A stretch of 64,000 bases of DNA from Bacteroidales bacterium (GCA_023229135.1 JALNZT010000005.1:62001-126000); one strand, 5' to 3'; positions 40,986 to 50,346 are shown, counted from the stretch's first letter. The notes: a model not told the origin generated them from the sequence alone. Numbers and translations: made by a program.

Positions 40986-43439
40986 TTAAACTTTGTTCAG
41001 CAGACGTTTAAAGAAACCAGGTTTCTGATCTTTCCCTTCGTCACTGTAGTAGCCGTATCCATAACCATATCCATAACCATATCCATAGCCGTATCCATAG
41101 CCGTACCCGTAACCATAGCCGTATCCACCACCCATTTTGATGTCGTTAACCAAAATATTCATAGGAATTTTACGGTCTTCGATGTCTGAGATAATAGACT
41201 CAAAGATTTTTTTGTGGGTATAGTTTTGGCGCACTACGAAGAGATTAACATCTGTATGTTTTAACAGCAGGAAGGCGTCGGTAACCAAACCGATTGGAGG
41301 CGTGTCAATAATAATGTAATCATAGCGTTCTCGTAACTCCTTGAAGAGCTTACTTGTCCTTTCAGAAGCAATCAGTTCGGCAGGATTTGGAGGTATCGGT
41401 CCGGCCATAATGATATCGAAATTTTCTACCTTACCTGAATGTTGGATGATTTCGTCGAGGGTTTTCTTATTGATAAGGTAACTGCTTAGGCCATCGGTGT
41501 TTGTCAAGCCAAAGTCTTGATAAATTTTAGGCTTACGCATATCGAAGCCAAGTAGCACGGTTTTTTTGCCGTACATGGCATAAATACTGGCTAAGTTGAT
41601 CGAAATAAATGTTTTACCGGCACTAACCATATCGGCAGTTACCAGAATTACACTTTTTTCTTTGCCCTGAACCAGGTATTCAATATTTGTTCGTACTGAA
41701 CGGAAAGACTCTGAAACTGAGGATTTTGGTGAGTCAGCAACTACCAGTTGGGTGTCTTTGGTATTGTGCAACACTTGGCCAACAATAGGCAGTTTAGTGA
41801 TTTTCTCTATTTCTTTGCGATCAACAATTTTATCGTTTAGGTAGTCGCGGCCCAAAATATAGCCGACGGGAATCAACAAGCCAAGCAATAAAGCAATGGT
41901 ATAATTCAAGGATTTTTTAGGGAAAACCTGTGCGCTTAGAGTTGCCATGGCAGGATCCAGTATTTCATTGTCGGCCAGGTTGCTGGCTTTGGTAATTTGC
42001 GCTTCGGCGCGTTTTTGCATCAGGAAGGTATAGATGGCATCGTTGAGCTGGAACTTACGTTGATATCCTAACAACAGGCGCTGTGTTACAGGCAGTTTAT
42101 TTAGCTCTTTTTCCAGGTCGTTGATTCGGTTTTCCAGGTTGTTCAACGCCATATTCGAGTTGAGTATGATATTGTTGATATTTTCGAGCAGTGTTTTCTT
42201 GGTGTTAACAATCTGCATATCAATACTTACTACTGTAGGATGCTTTTCAGTGGATGAAAGCATTTGTTCTGCTTTAGCAGCCGATAGGTTTACCAGCTCC
42301 TGCACGAGGCGGTTAAGCAGTGGGTCTTCAATACCCATAGCACTGGGTGCCACCAGCTTATCCAGCTCGTCAAGGTTGATCTGGATATAGTTTTGAAGGC
42401 TTTTGTAATAGCGCGACTTCACTAAAAGCTCGGCTTTTTGCTGTTGTAGCTCTTTCAGATACTCAAACACCTGCTGCGACTGAAAATCGATATTCATCAG
42501 CTCGTTTGAGGTTTGAAAATCTTGTAGTGCAATTTCGGCTTTGCTCAACGAATCTTGAATGTCAACAAGCTGTTGGTCAATAAATTCAATGGTATTTTCT
42601 GCGATTTGATTTTTCTTATCTAAGCCGCGTTGCAGATAGAGTGCCGTAAGCCTATTCAGGAAATCCGCAGATTTTTCTTTGATATTTCCCTTTAAAGAAA
42701 TCTCAAGAATGGATGCTTCCCTGTTAATCGGTTCGATATTGAATCCGCGTAAAACACGTAAAAGACTTTGGTAATCGTTCAGCGTGAAGGCCAGATTGCT
42801 GTTGTTGTGTTTTTCTGGATCGTATTTTTCGTTGAGTACAATCCTGAACCTATTATGTTCATTATCAATCCACTCACCAAACTTAAAGCTACCTGACCAA
42901 TTAATTTTTTCTTTGGCACCATCCAGTGGAATACCTGTGTTGTAATTGTACTGGCTGATGTTTTCTCCTTCGGCAGAAAGCCTAAAAGTACCGTCGCTAT
43001 TGATTTTCAAGCTGTATGGCAGGTTCACAGCCTGCATGCTGCTAAAATCAACTTCTACCGTAAAAGGTGCGTCTAAATAGAGTTCTTTTTTGATAAACCC
43101 ATCTTCTTCAAAATAAGAAACCTCGAATTCTAGGGATTTCACAACACGGTGGCTGAGCGAATAAGACATTAAAATGCCGATTTCATTTTGAATATTTTGC
43201 TGCGTACTCAAACCAAGGCCACCTAAGAGAGCTGATGGATCCATTTTCGTTTTGTCGTCTTTAACCAGAACTGAGGTTTTGACTTCAAAAACCGGTTTGG
43301 TGTATTTGTTGAACAAAAACGCCACAATTAACGCGATAAATGCTGAAATGGCAAAAAGATACCAAAAACGGGTAAACTTAAAGAATAAGGCTTTCAGGTC
43401 TATAGTTTCCTCTTGCTGATAAGATTGAAAATTTTCCAC
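40986..43439 (-). CDS. Wzc-like exopolysaccharide tyrosine autokinase with Gly-Tyr tail
   Basis: An 817-residue bacterial tyrosine kinase. A Wzz domain starts after the first helix (FWYLFAISAFIALIVAFLF, about 26-44), followed by a long coiled-coil and a GNVR-like region. A second helix (about 516-535, TIALLLGLLIPVGYIL) leads to the cytoplasmic kinase: Walker A around SAGKTFISINLA, Walker A' VLLGFDMRKP, Walker B YIIIDTPP. The tail carries 13 Gly-Tyr repeats plus one more Tyr, far more regular than the usual Tyr cluster. It controls polymer length and export with the Wza-like porin encoded 15 bp upstream. Confidence 0.92.
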   Translation of the reverse strand: MENFQSYQQEETIDLKALFFKFTRFWYLFAISAFIALIVAFLFNKYTKPVFEVKTSVLVKDDKTKMDPSALLGGLGLSTQQNIQNEIGILMSYSLSHRVVKSLEFEVSYFEEDGFIKKELYLDAPFTVEVDFSSMQAVNLPYSLKINSDGTFRLSAEGENISQYNYNTGIPLDGAKEKINWSGSFKFGEWIDNEHNRFRIVLNEKYDPEKHNNSNLAFTLNDYQSLLRVLRGFNIEPINREASILEISLKGNIKEKSADFLNRLTALYLQRGLDKKNQIAENTIEFIDQQLVDIQDSLSKAEIALQDFQTSNELMNIDFQSQQVFEYLKELQQQKAELLVKSRYYKSLQNYIQINLDELDKLVAPSAMGIEDPLLNRLVQELVNLSAAKAEQMLSSTEKHPTVVSIDMQIVNTKKTLLENINNIILNSNMALNNLENRINDLEKELNKLPVTQRLLLGYQRKFQLNDAIYTFLMQKRAEAQITKASNLADNEILDPAMATLSAQVFPKKSLNYTIALLLGLLIPVGYILGRDYLNDKIVDRKEIEKITKLPIVGQVLHNTKDTQLVVADSPKSSVSESFRSVRTNIEYLVQGKEKSVILVTADMVSAGKTFISINLASIYAMYGKKTVLLGFDMRKPKIYQDFGLTNTDGLSSYLINKKTLDEIIQHSGKVENFDIIMAGPIPPNPAELIASERTSKLFKELRERYDYIIIDTPPIGLVTDAFLLLKHTDVNLFVVRQNYTHKKIFESIISDIEDRKIPMNILVNDIKMGGGYGYGYGYGYGYGYGYGYGYGYGYGYYSDEGKDQKPGFFKRLLNKV
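41046..41126 (-). repeat. In-frame hexanucleotide repeat coding the Gly-Tyr tail of Wzc
   Basis: Thirteen hexamers of GGN-TAY plus one extra Tyr codon. Glycine codons vary (GGA, GGT, GGC, GGG) while Tyr codons alternate TAT/TAC, so the repeat is partly degenerate. Units of 6 bp keep the frame, so slippage would change the number of tyrosines without a frameshift. Confidence 0.85.
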
Positions 43440-43454
43440 GGTGATTGAGTTGGT

Positions 43455-44243
43455 TTATTTGAAGAAATTGATAAGCAGTAAAGCGGTTGAAACGGAAGAG
43501 AAAACAAGCGCATAAGGGAAGGTTGCAAAACCATATTGTTTGATTTTGAGTGGTTCCACATAGATTATATCATTGGGCTTGAGGTAGTAATAGTCGGAGC
43601 TTAAAATGTCGGCAGTAAGCAGGTCAACGGTAATAACCTCCGATCCGGATTTGGTTTGGCGCACGATTTTTATATCACTACGTTTGGCAAATTCCGTTAA
43701 ATCGCCAGACATGGAAAGCGCTTCAAAGATATTGATTTCGCTCTGATACACCTTGTATTGGCCGGGCCTACGCACCTCGCCCAGAACAGTTACGTTAAAG
43801 TTTACCAGTTTTACAATAAGCACTGTTTCTTTCAAATATTCATCCAAGACTTCCTGGATGCGTGCTTTAACCTGTTCTACATTAAGATTTTGGACATAAA
43901 TCTGTCCGGCCAGCGGAAATTCAATGGTTCCAAGGTCACTCACTGTGTAGCTGTTAAGATAAACGGCTGCATCATTGGTGTATTGCTGGCTATTTCCGGT
44001 TCCGGAAACATTGAACATCATCGAAGTTTTTTCGTCCAGACTGACTACCTTAATATACAGGTTGTCGCCCGGTTGAATGCTGTAGCTGATTGATCTGTCA
44101 TTTTCAAAACTTGGCCTAACTTCTGCTTGTTCAGCCATTTGCATGTACATCATTTTCTTTTGCGGCACACAGGAAGATAATAGGGATGCCGCAATAAATG
44201 CCATAAACAGTAAGCTGAAAGTGATACGAAGGCTTTTCTTCAT
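43455..44243 (-). CDS. Wza-like polysaccharide export lipoprotein
   Basis: A 262-residue outer-membrane export protein. The lipobox LLSSC puts the lipidated Cys at about residue 25. The Poly_export domain opens with YSIQPGDNLYIKVVSLD (about 54-70). An SLBB domain follows (NVTVLGEVRRPGQYKVYQSE). The C-terminal hydrophobic helix (FATFPYALVFSSVSTALLLI) is where E. coli Wza has its outer-membrane helix. It is the first gene of a minus-strand unit wza-wzc-upxY-epimerase and has its own promoter-like element. Confidence 0.9.
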   Translation of the reverse strand: MKKSLRITFSLLFMAFIAASLLSSCVPQKKMMYMQMAEQAEVRPSFENDRSISYSIQPGDNLYIKVVSLDEKTSMMFNVSGTGNSQQYTNDAAVYLNSYTVSDLGTIEFPLAGQIYVQNLNVEQVKARIQEVLDEYLKETVLIVKLVNFNVTVLGEVRRPGQYKVYQSEINIFEALSMSGDLTEFAKRSDIKIVRQTKSGSEVITVDLLTADILSSDYYYLKPNDIIYVEPLKIKQYGFATFPYALVFSSVSTALLLINFFK

Positions 44244-44381
44244 GGGATAATTGTCTTTTTTAAAAATTTATTGATTCCTTGTTTTGGCAAAAACGAAACC
44301 GTTGTGAGGCCAAATTTGAATCATAATTAATTGTAATTGGATGTTTAAGTATCTAATAAAACTTAGAAATCTCGAAGTCTG

Positions 44382-44411
44382 CAAAAGTAGTGCAAATTTT
44401 CAAAACCCAAA
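44382..44411 (-). promoter_or_regulatory. Candidate promoter of the exopolysaccharide operon
   Basis: The minus strand reads TACTTTTG at 44382-44389 (-7) and TTTG at 44408-44411 (-33), with an 18-nt gap, which fits the Bacteroidota layout. The start would be near 44375, giving a ~130-nt leader before wza. The core lies in an 18-bp sequence shared with 39344-39361. Confidence 0.6.
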
Positions 44412-44467
44412 AACTATTTTTATACCTTTAAAGCAGCCATCAAGTACTCAAAATTAGGAATGTACAC

Positions 44468-44944
44468 TTATTTTGATGGTTTTATATTTAGGCCAACAGA
44501 TTTTATGTTTTCAAGGTTGAATTTGGTCATCTTGCTTTCAAGCCGCATTTTGTAGCTTCCCGCTTCCGGAAATTTCATGCCTAAAATAATAGGAAGCTCG
44601 TGGGTTATAGTCTTATTTGCCACATTACCAAGCCATTCCAACTTTTCATTTTTCAATTTAAAGGTGTAATCACGCGACCGCATACTACCGCCGGGCATAT
44701 AAAAAGTGATATTTGCAGTGAGGTGATCGGTGTAATATTTCTCGGTATGCTCAAAGTTTAGCATGACATCATAAGTCATATCTGGCTTTGTGATGTTGAA
44801 GTTAAACTCCAGTATGTCAAAACGATTCCAGACTTGGTTGTCAAATACTTTAGTCTCAGAAATGATTTCAGGACGTTGGCAGGAGGAAAAAACAGCCAAT
44901 AAAACAAGCCACGATGCAAGGCAATAGATTCTTGATAATTTCAT
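44468..44944 (-). CDS. gldH: Gliding motility lipoprotein GldH
   Basis: A 158-residue lipoprotein. The lipobox is FSSC (Cys about residue 22), followed by a compact beta-rich domain (QVWNRFDILEFNFNITKPDM, YFMPGGS-like turns, HELPIILGMKFPEAGSYK). These features match GldH, a lipoprotein needed for gliding and for type IX secretion function in gliding Bacteroidota, though its exact role is unclear and non-gliding members also have it. Together with porZ and the esterase sorting domain it shows that a T9SS exists in this organism. It lies 44 bp after the RNase H gene. Confidence 0.85.
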   Translation of the reverse strand: MKLSRIYCLASWLVLLAVFSSCQRPEIISETKVFDNQVWNRFDILEFNFNITKPDMTYDVMLNFEHTEKYYTDHLTANITFYMPGGSMRSRDYTFKLKNEKLEWLGNVANKTITHELPIILGMKFPEAGSYKMRLESKMTKFNLENIKSVGLNIKPSK

Positions 44945-44988
44945 ATAAAAATGATTTTATTTGGATTTATTACATTCAATTTTAAGTT

Positions 44989-45609
44989 TTACTTACGACC
45001 AAAATCTGCCGGAATTTCACCCCAGCTTTTGGTATCCCACTTCATTATTGGCACACGAAAATCGTTGTTTTTTAGCCAAAACTCTGCCCGTTCAATCAGC
45101 TGAAAGAGCTCTTCAGTTTTTGCCGAACGAAATAATTTTGTCCTTGCTTTGCCGGCTTTCACCCAGTTGATGGCGTTTTGAGAATCACTATAAATAGGAT
45201 AATTGATACGTTTTTTTTGTTGCCAGGCCAGGCAGTGCACAATGGCCAAAAACTCTCCGATATTGTTGGTGCCTTCCTCAAACACTTTGCTGCGAAACAG
45301 CTCGGTGTTGGTTTCCGTGAAAACACCGCGGTACTCCATTTTTCCCGGGTTTCCGGAGCAGGCAGCATCCACCGCAATGCTGCTGCCTACGGGCGGATTG
45401 CTTTTGTTGCGGTTGCGCTCAATAGCACTGATACGCTGAAACTTTTCGGGACCTAATTCAAAAGCGGTTTCGGCTTCCTCGCGGGTCTTAAAGCTTTTAA
45501 AGCGAGCGCTATCAACACCTTTTACCTGTTTTTCACAAGCTGCCCAATTGCTATAGATGCCAGGCGTTAAACCGCGCCACACCACATAAAATTTTGAATT
45601 TTTTGCCAC
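44989..45609 (-). CDS. Ribonuclease H with N-terminal viroplasmin domain
   Basis: A 206-residue RNase HI. The first ~50 residues (KFYVVWRGLTPGIYSNW) form the caulimovirus-viroplasmin/hybrid-binding domain also found in eukaryotic RNase H1. The catalytic domain holds D81 (IAVDAACSGNPG), E119 (NNIGEFLAI), D142 (SDSQNAI) and D202 in IPADFGRK. It degrades RNA in RNA-DNA hybrids. It is transcribed with gldH, with a promoter-like element just before the start. Confidence 0.93.
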   Translation of the reverse strand: MAKNSKFYVVWRGLTPGIYSNWAACEKQVKGVDSARFKSFKTREEAETAFELGPEKFQRISAIERNRNKSNPPVGSSIAVDAACSGNPGKMEYRGVFTETNTELFRSKVFEEGTNNIGEFLAIVHCLAWQQKKRINYPIYSDSQNAINWVKAGKARTKLFRSAKTEELFQLIERAEFWLKNNDFRVPIMKWDTKSWGEIPADFGRK

Positions 45610-45613
45610 GCTG

Positions 45614-45621
45614 CAAAATTA
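45614..45621 (-). promoter_or_regulatory. Candidate -7 element of the RNase H gene
   Basis: The minus strand reads TAATTTTG (TAnnTTTG) and ends 4 bp before the ATG, so the mRNA would be nearly leaderless. It is divergent from the element at 45672. Confidence 0.4.
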
Positions 45622-45671
45622 GTGATTTGAATTGACTAGGGGCTAAAAGCCGCCAGATTGAATGGAAAGTT

Positions 45672-45679
45672 TAATTTTG
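45672..45679 (+). promoter_or_regulatory. Candidate -7 element of the DUF819-type gene
   Basis: TAATTTTG matches TAnnTTTG, 13 bp before the ATG at 45693. Confidence 0.4.
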
Positions 45680-45692
45680 CTGCTCAAATCTT

Positions 45693-46838
45693 ATGACAAC
45701 ATCACTCATTTTACTTGTCCTGACATATTTGTTAGCCCCTGCGCTGATCATCTATGCAAGCCGAAAAATTGCTTTTCTTGACAAACTCGGCACAGTGCTG
45801 GTGGCTTATGTTTTCGGGCTTTTACTAGGCGGTTTAAACCTGGTTCCTGAAAATGCAGCCGGTTTGCAGGATATATTTATGAGCCTGAGCATTCCGCTGG
45901 CCATCCCGATGCTGCTATTTACATCACGCCTGAGCGAATGGAAAAAGATGGCCGGAAACAGCTTTAAATCTATGATTCTGGCCATGATTAGTTTAGTGGC
46001 CATGGTGGCGCTTGGTTTTTATCTGTTCCAAAATACCAATCCTGAACTTTGGAAAATTAGTGGATTACTGGTAGGATTATATACCGGTGGCACGCCTAAC
46101 CTGGCTTCGCTCAAACTGATGCTCGACGTGGACGAAAATATCTACCTGCTCACGCATACCTATGATATGATGCTTTCGGGCGTTTATCTTTTATTCTTGC
46201 TTTTGGCTGGTCAACGGGTCTTTCTGCTGTTTTTAAAACCTTTTAGGAAGTCCGCCAAAAATCAAATTATTGAAAATAATTCCAGTGATCCCTATCGCGA
46301 GATGCTCTCCAAACCAAATCGCAAAGGCTTATTGAAAATTTTAGGTGCTTCAGCACTTATTTTTGTCTTCGCCGGTGGGCTGGGCCAGCTAGTGCCGCCA
46401 TCGTTGATGATGGTTACGGTGATACTTTTAATTACCACGTTCGGGATGCTGGGATCGGCAGTGCCGTCCTTGCGCAAAACGCCTTACAGCTTCGAGCTGG
46501 GGATGTATCTAATCTTGGTTTTTAGCGTCACGGTTTCGTCTATGGTCAACATCAAGGATATGATTCATGCCTCGCCTCAGCTGATTTTATATATTTCATT
46601 GGTTGTTTTTGGCTCCTTGTTGCTTCATGTTATTTTGGCCCGCATTTTTAAGATTGACGCTGACACGGTTTTAATCACTTCAACAGCTTTAATTTGTAGT
46701 CCGCCTTTTGTTCCAGTGGTGGCTGCCTCCATTCACAACAAAACCCTTATAGTTCCCGGCCTCACCGTAGGGATTATTGGTTATGCCGCAGGTAATTACC
46801 TCGGCTTTATTGTGGCGGAAATTCTGCACTGGATTTAA
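45693..46838 (+). CDS. DUF819-type integral membrane protein (YjcL-like)
   Basis: A 381-residue membrane protein with about ten hydrophobic helices in two halves, joined by a charged loop near residues 185-210 (KNQIIENNSSDPYREML). YTGGTPNLASLKLML (about 129-143), a Gly-Thr-Pro-Asn turn in a helix break, is typical of the DUF819/YjcL group, which resembles sodium-coupled carboxylate transporters in having two crossover helices. The substrate is unknown. It is read away from the RNase H gene and is followed by a 216-bp gap before the ABC cluster. Confidence 0.8.
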   Translation: MTTSLILLVLTYLLAPALIIYASRKIAFLDKLGTVLVAYVFGLLLGGLNLVPENAAGLQDIFMSLSIPLAIPMLLFTSRLSEWKKMAGNSFKSMILAMISLVAMVALGFYLFQNTNPELWKISGLLVGLYTGGTPNLASLKLMLDVDENIYLLTHTYDMMLSGVYLLFLLLAGQRVFLLFLKPFRKSAKNQIIENNSSDPYREMLSKPNRKGLLKILGASALIFVFAGGLGQLVPPSLMMVTVILLITTFGMLGSAVPSLRKTPYSFELGMYLILVFSVTVSSMVNIKDMIHASPQLILYISLVVFGSLLLHVILARIFKIDADTVLITSTALICSPPFVPVVAASIHNKTLIVPGLTVGIIGYAAGNYLGFIVAEILHWI

Positions 46839-47057
46839 TCCTTCCTCCGCTTTTTTACCTGTACATTTTTATTCAATAACTGTTCGATTTCGAATAGTTC
46901 TGCACGATGGCGCACACTAATTTTGTCAGTAATGGCTTGCTTTAGTCGTTTAAAACCAAGTGTAAATGCTTGAATATAAATTTGATACAACATCATGGCA
47001 TTATTTATGATAATTCTTTTGCCAGCAAAAAGTGGCTCACACTTCAACAACACAATG

Positions 47058-47771
47058 ATGATCACACTCAACAATATTCATAAAACTTACGAAACCGGCA
47101 GCAACAGCCTGCATGTACTTAAAGGTATTGATTTGGAAGTAGGTGCAGGCGAAATGGTAGCGGTGATGGGTTCTTCTGGCTCCGGAAAATCCACCTTGCT
47201 CAATATTCTGGGCTTGCTCGACAGGCACGATCTGGGCGATTATTACCTCGATGGAAAGCTGATAAAAGACATGAACGAAACCAAAGCAGCCCTGTTACGG
47301 AATAAATTTTTAGGTTTTGTTTTCCAGTCCTTTAACCTGATTAGCTTTAAAAATGCCGCTGAAAACGTAGCCTTGCCGCTCTATTATCAAGGTGTTTCAC
47401 GGCGCAGCCGAAATAAACTTGCGATGGAATATTTAGAACGTGTTGGGCTATTGCCCTGGGCTGCACACTTGCCAAACGAACTTTCTGGCGGACAAAAACA
47501 ACGACTGGCCATCGCCCGGGCTTTAATTGGGAAACCAAAAGTGATACTGGCCGATGAACCTACCGGCGCGCTGGATAGCACGACTTCGGGCGAAGTGATG
47601 GATTTATTTCAGGAAATAAACCAAACCGGCATCACCCTGATTATCGTCACACACGAAAAAGATATCGCCCACAAAACGCAGCGTATCATAAAATTACGCG
47701 ACGGGCTGATAGATACTGATCATAAAAATGGCCATGCCAAACCGATTACCAAAGCCATAGTAAGCCTCTAA
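47058..47771 (+). CDS. MacB/LolD-type ABC transporter ATPase
   Basis: A 237-residue ATPase. Walker A is GSSGSGKST (38-46), the signature is LSGGQKQR, and Walker B is VILADEPTGALDS. The IxLxNIxKxYxxG start and FQSFNLI Q-loop are standard for the MacB/LolD family, which powers lipoprotein release or efflux through the periplasm. I chose the second of two adjacent ATG codons. A frame from 46995 adds an unlikely hydrophobic leader. It is the first of four genes that form a complete pump set apart from the outer-membrane part. Confidence 0.92.
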   Translation: MITLNNIHKTYETGSNSLHVLKGIDLEVGAGEMVAVMGSSGSGKSTLLNILGLLDRHDLGDYYLDGKLIKDMNETKAALLRNKFLGFVFQSFNLISFKNAAENVALPLYYQGVSRRSRNKLAMEYLERVGLLPWAAHLPNELSGGQKQRLAIARALIGKPKVILADEPTGALDSTTSGEVMDLFQEINQTGITLIIVTHEKDIAHKTQRIIKLRDGLIDTDHKNGHAKPITKAIVSL

Positions 47772-47783
47772 AAAACTACAAGC

Positions 47784-49019
47784 ATGTTTGACCTTGATAA
47801 ATGGCAGGAGATTTTTAATACCATAGAAAAGAACAAGATGCGTACTTTTCTGACCGGCTTTTCTGTTGCCTGGGGTATTTTCATGCTGATCATTTTGCAG
47901 GGTGCGGGCGTTGGTTTGCAAAAAGGCGTTGAAAATGAATTTCGGTCGTCGGCTACCAATGCCATCTGGGTTTGGAACGGGCAAACCAGCAAAGCCTACA
48001 AAGGCAATAATCCGGGTCGTGAAATTCGCATGAAAAATGATGACTACAGTTATCTAGGCTCACAAATTAAGGGCATTGATAAGATATCCGGTCGTTACAA
48101 TATCTGGTCGGGGAATACTATTTCTTATAAAAATGAATCCGGATCCTATAGTATTCGCGGCATTCATCCCGATTACCAAAAGGTGGAGCAGCTCACTTTA
48201 GTTAAAGGCCGTTTTATTAATGAAAATGATCAGCAGCACAGCCGAAAAACCGTTTTAATCAGTAAACTCGTTGATGAAGCCTTGTTTAAAGAGGGAGAAG
48301 AATCACTCGGCAAATATGTCAGCATCAACAAAATACCGTTTAAAGTGGTGGGTATTTTTGACGACGACGACGGGCGCGACGACAATATGCAAGTAGTTTA
48401 CGTTGCTGTTTCAACGGCGCAGCAGGTTTTTGGTGGAGCACATAACCTCAACGGAATCGTAGTAACTGTAGGCGATGCCACCGCTAAAGAAGCTATTTCA
48501 ATTGAAAATCAGATGAAATCGAAAATGGCTTCCCGACACCATTTTGACCCAACAGACAATCAGGCTTTGTTTTTCTGGAACAGCGTAGAAGAGTTTAGTC
48601 GTTTTCGTAAATTATTTACCAGCATCAGCATGTTCATCTGGGTTATTGGCATAGGCACCATCATTGCCGGCGTAGTGGGAGTAAGCAATATTATGATGAT
48701 TGTGGTAAAGGATCGTACCAAAGAAATTGGTATTCGCAAGGCACTCGGTGCTACACCGGGCAGCATTGTGAGCCTTATTTTGCAGGAAGCTATTTTAATT
48801 ACGGCCTTCGCCGGATATGTTGGCTTGGTATTGGGTGTCGGACTTTTGGAACTGATATCAGATCAAATAGATACACCTTTTTTCAGGCAGCCGGAAGTCA
48901 ATCTTTCGGTAGCTATTGGCGCCACGGCTTTGTTAGTAATTGCAGGTATGCTGGCTGGTTTTATTCCTGCCAAAAGAGCCGCCTCCATCAAACCTATTGA
49001 TGCCCTGAGAGATGAATAA
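47784..49019 (+). CDS. MacB-like ABC transporter permease (first copy)
   Basis: A 411-residue FtsX/MacB-type permease: one N-terminal membrane helix (about 26-46, FSVAWGIFMLIILQGAGV), a large periplasmic MacB core domain, and three C-terminal helices (MFIWVIGIGTIIAGVVGVSN and on). The EIGIRKALGA segment is the coupling region to the ATPase. It starts 12 bp after the ATPase gene. It is a clear paralogue of the next gene, sharing the MFD-x-D-x-WQEI start and the WGIFML helix. Confidence 0.9.
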   Translation: MFDLDKWQEIFNTIEKNKMRTFLTGFSVAWGIFMLIILQGAGVGLQKGVENEFRSSATNAIWVWNGQTSKAYKGNNPGREIRMKNDDYSYLGSQIKGIDKISGRYNIWSGNTISYKNESGSYSIRGIHPDYQKVEQLTLVKGRFINENDQQHSRKTVLISKLVDEALFKEGEESLGKYVSINKIPFKVVGIFDDDDGRDDNMQVVYVAVSTAQQVFGGAHNLNGIVVTVGDATAKEAISIENQMKSKMASRHHFDPTDNQALFFWNSVEEFSRFRKLFTSISMFIWVIGIGTIIAGVVGVSNIMMIVVKDRTKEIGIRKALGATPGSIVSLILQEAILITAFAGYVGLVLGVGLLELISDQIDTPFFRQPEVNLSVAIGATALLVIAGMLAGFIPAKRAASIKPIDALRDE

Positions 49020-49045
49020 CATAAACTTCAAAAGCACTATAAACG

Positions 49046-50311
49046 ATGTTTGACCGCGACAGATGGCAAGAGATTTGGAGCAGCCTGGCAAAAAATAAAG
49101 TCAGGACACTTTTAACCGCTTTTGGTGTGTTCTGGGGGATTTTTATGCTGATGATAATGCTTGGTTCCGGCATCGGACTGCAAAACGGCGTTACAAACGG
49201 CATGGGCGATATGGCCACCAACAGCGTTTTTATGTGGACGCGCCCAACAACAGAACCGTATAAAGGACTACCACGTAACCGCCGTTTTTATTTCCGCAAC
49301 GAAGACATCAAGGCATTGATCGACAATATTGAAGAGCTCGATATCATTTCTCCGCGCCTGGAAGGTGGCGGAAGACGGTCAGGCGATAATGTTGTCTATA
49401 AAAAGAACACGGCAGCATTTTCCATCTTTGGCGATTATCCCGAATGGAATTTGATTGACCCCGCAAACATTATAAAAGGCCGTTTTATCAACGATATAGA
49501 TATTGCTGAAGCCAGAAAAGTGGCCGTAATAGGTCAGCGTGTTTACGAAGTTTTGTTTGAGAAAGATGAAGATCCACTCGGGAAATACATCCGAATAAAT
49601 GGCGTTTATTTTCAGGTAGTAGGCGTTTTTAAACCAAAAAATTCCAATATAAATTTTGGAGGCGACAAAGAACAAAGTATTCACCTGCCTTTTACTACTT
49701 TGCAGCAGGCATACAACTACGGAAATATTGTGGGCTGGTTTGCACTCACTTCCAAAGGCGATTTGCCGGTGAGTATTGTGCAGGATAAAGCCATAAAGCT
49801 GCTCAAAGAACGCCATAAAGTTTCGCCAGATGATGCACGTGCCATTGGTTCCTTTAACCTGGACAAAGAATTTAGACAAATGACGGGTTTGTTTACTGGA
49901 ATCAAGGCCTTGATCTGGATTGTCGGCATAGGAACACTGCTCGCCGGCGTAATCGGAATCAGTAATATTATGCTGGTGATTGTTAAAGAACGCACCAACG
50001 AAATTGGCATTATGCGCGCGCTGGGTGCTTCACCAGCAAAGGTAATTTCACAAATTGTATCCGAATCGGTCGTGCTTACTACTATCGCTGGTTATGCTGG
50101 TCTGGTCGCAGGGGTTTTCCTGATTGAACTGATTAACAAAAACCTGCCCGACGCAGCTTCTCAGGATACGATGTTTTTAAATCCCCATATCGATTTTCAG
50201 GTGGCTTTAACTGCCTTGTTAATCATTGTTGTTTCGGGTGTTTTGGCGGGCCTTGTTCCAGCCAAAAGAGCAGTTAGTATCAGACCAATCGATGCCTTAA
50301 GGTATGAATAA
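49046..50311 (+). CDS. MacB-like ABC transporter permease (second copy)
   Basis: A 421-residue permease with the same plan as the previous one: MFDRDRWQEIWSSLAKNKVR, a first helix, the periplasmic domain, three final helices, and the coupling segment NEIGIMRALGA. The two permeases likely form a heterodimer driven by the one ATPase. The closing phrase AKRAVSIRPIDALRYE is nearly the same as AKRAASIKPIDALRDE in the first copy. The gap to the first copy is 26 bp. Confidence 0.9.
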   Translation: MFDRDRWQEIWSSLAKNKVRTLLTAFGVFWGIFMLMIMLGSGIGLQNGVTNGMGDMATNSVFMWTRPTTEPYKGLPRNRRFYFRNEDIKALIDNIEELDIISPRLEGGGRRSGDNVVYKKNTAAFSIFGDYPEWNLIDPANIIKGRFINDIDIAEARKVAVIGQRVYEVLFEKDEDPLGKYIRINGVYFQVVGVFKPKNSNINFGGDKEQSIHLPFTTLQQAYNYGNIVGWFALTSKGDLPVSIVQDKAIKLLKERHKVSPDDARAIGSFNLDKEFRQMTGLFTGIKALIWIVGIGTLLAGVIGISNIMLVIVKERTNEIGIMRALGASPAKVISQIVSESVVLTTIAGYAGLVAGVFLIELINKNLPDAASQDTMFLNPHIDFQVALTALLIIVVSGVLAGLVPAKRAVSIRPIDALRYE

Positions 50312-50346
50312 AAAATTAATTAACACACTATAAATCAGCTAATAAT

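Noticed and set aside
41046..41126. ON/OFF phase variation of Wzc by frameshift
   Set aside because: The repeat unit is 6 bp, so gain or loss of units keeps the frame; only tail length would vary.
46835..47074. Minus-strand ORF (79 codons; 53 from an inner ATG at 46996)
   Set aside because: It covers the start of the ABC ATPase on the other strand or fills the gap before it, has no promoter-like element, and matches no family I know. A small real gene cannot be fully excluded.
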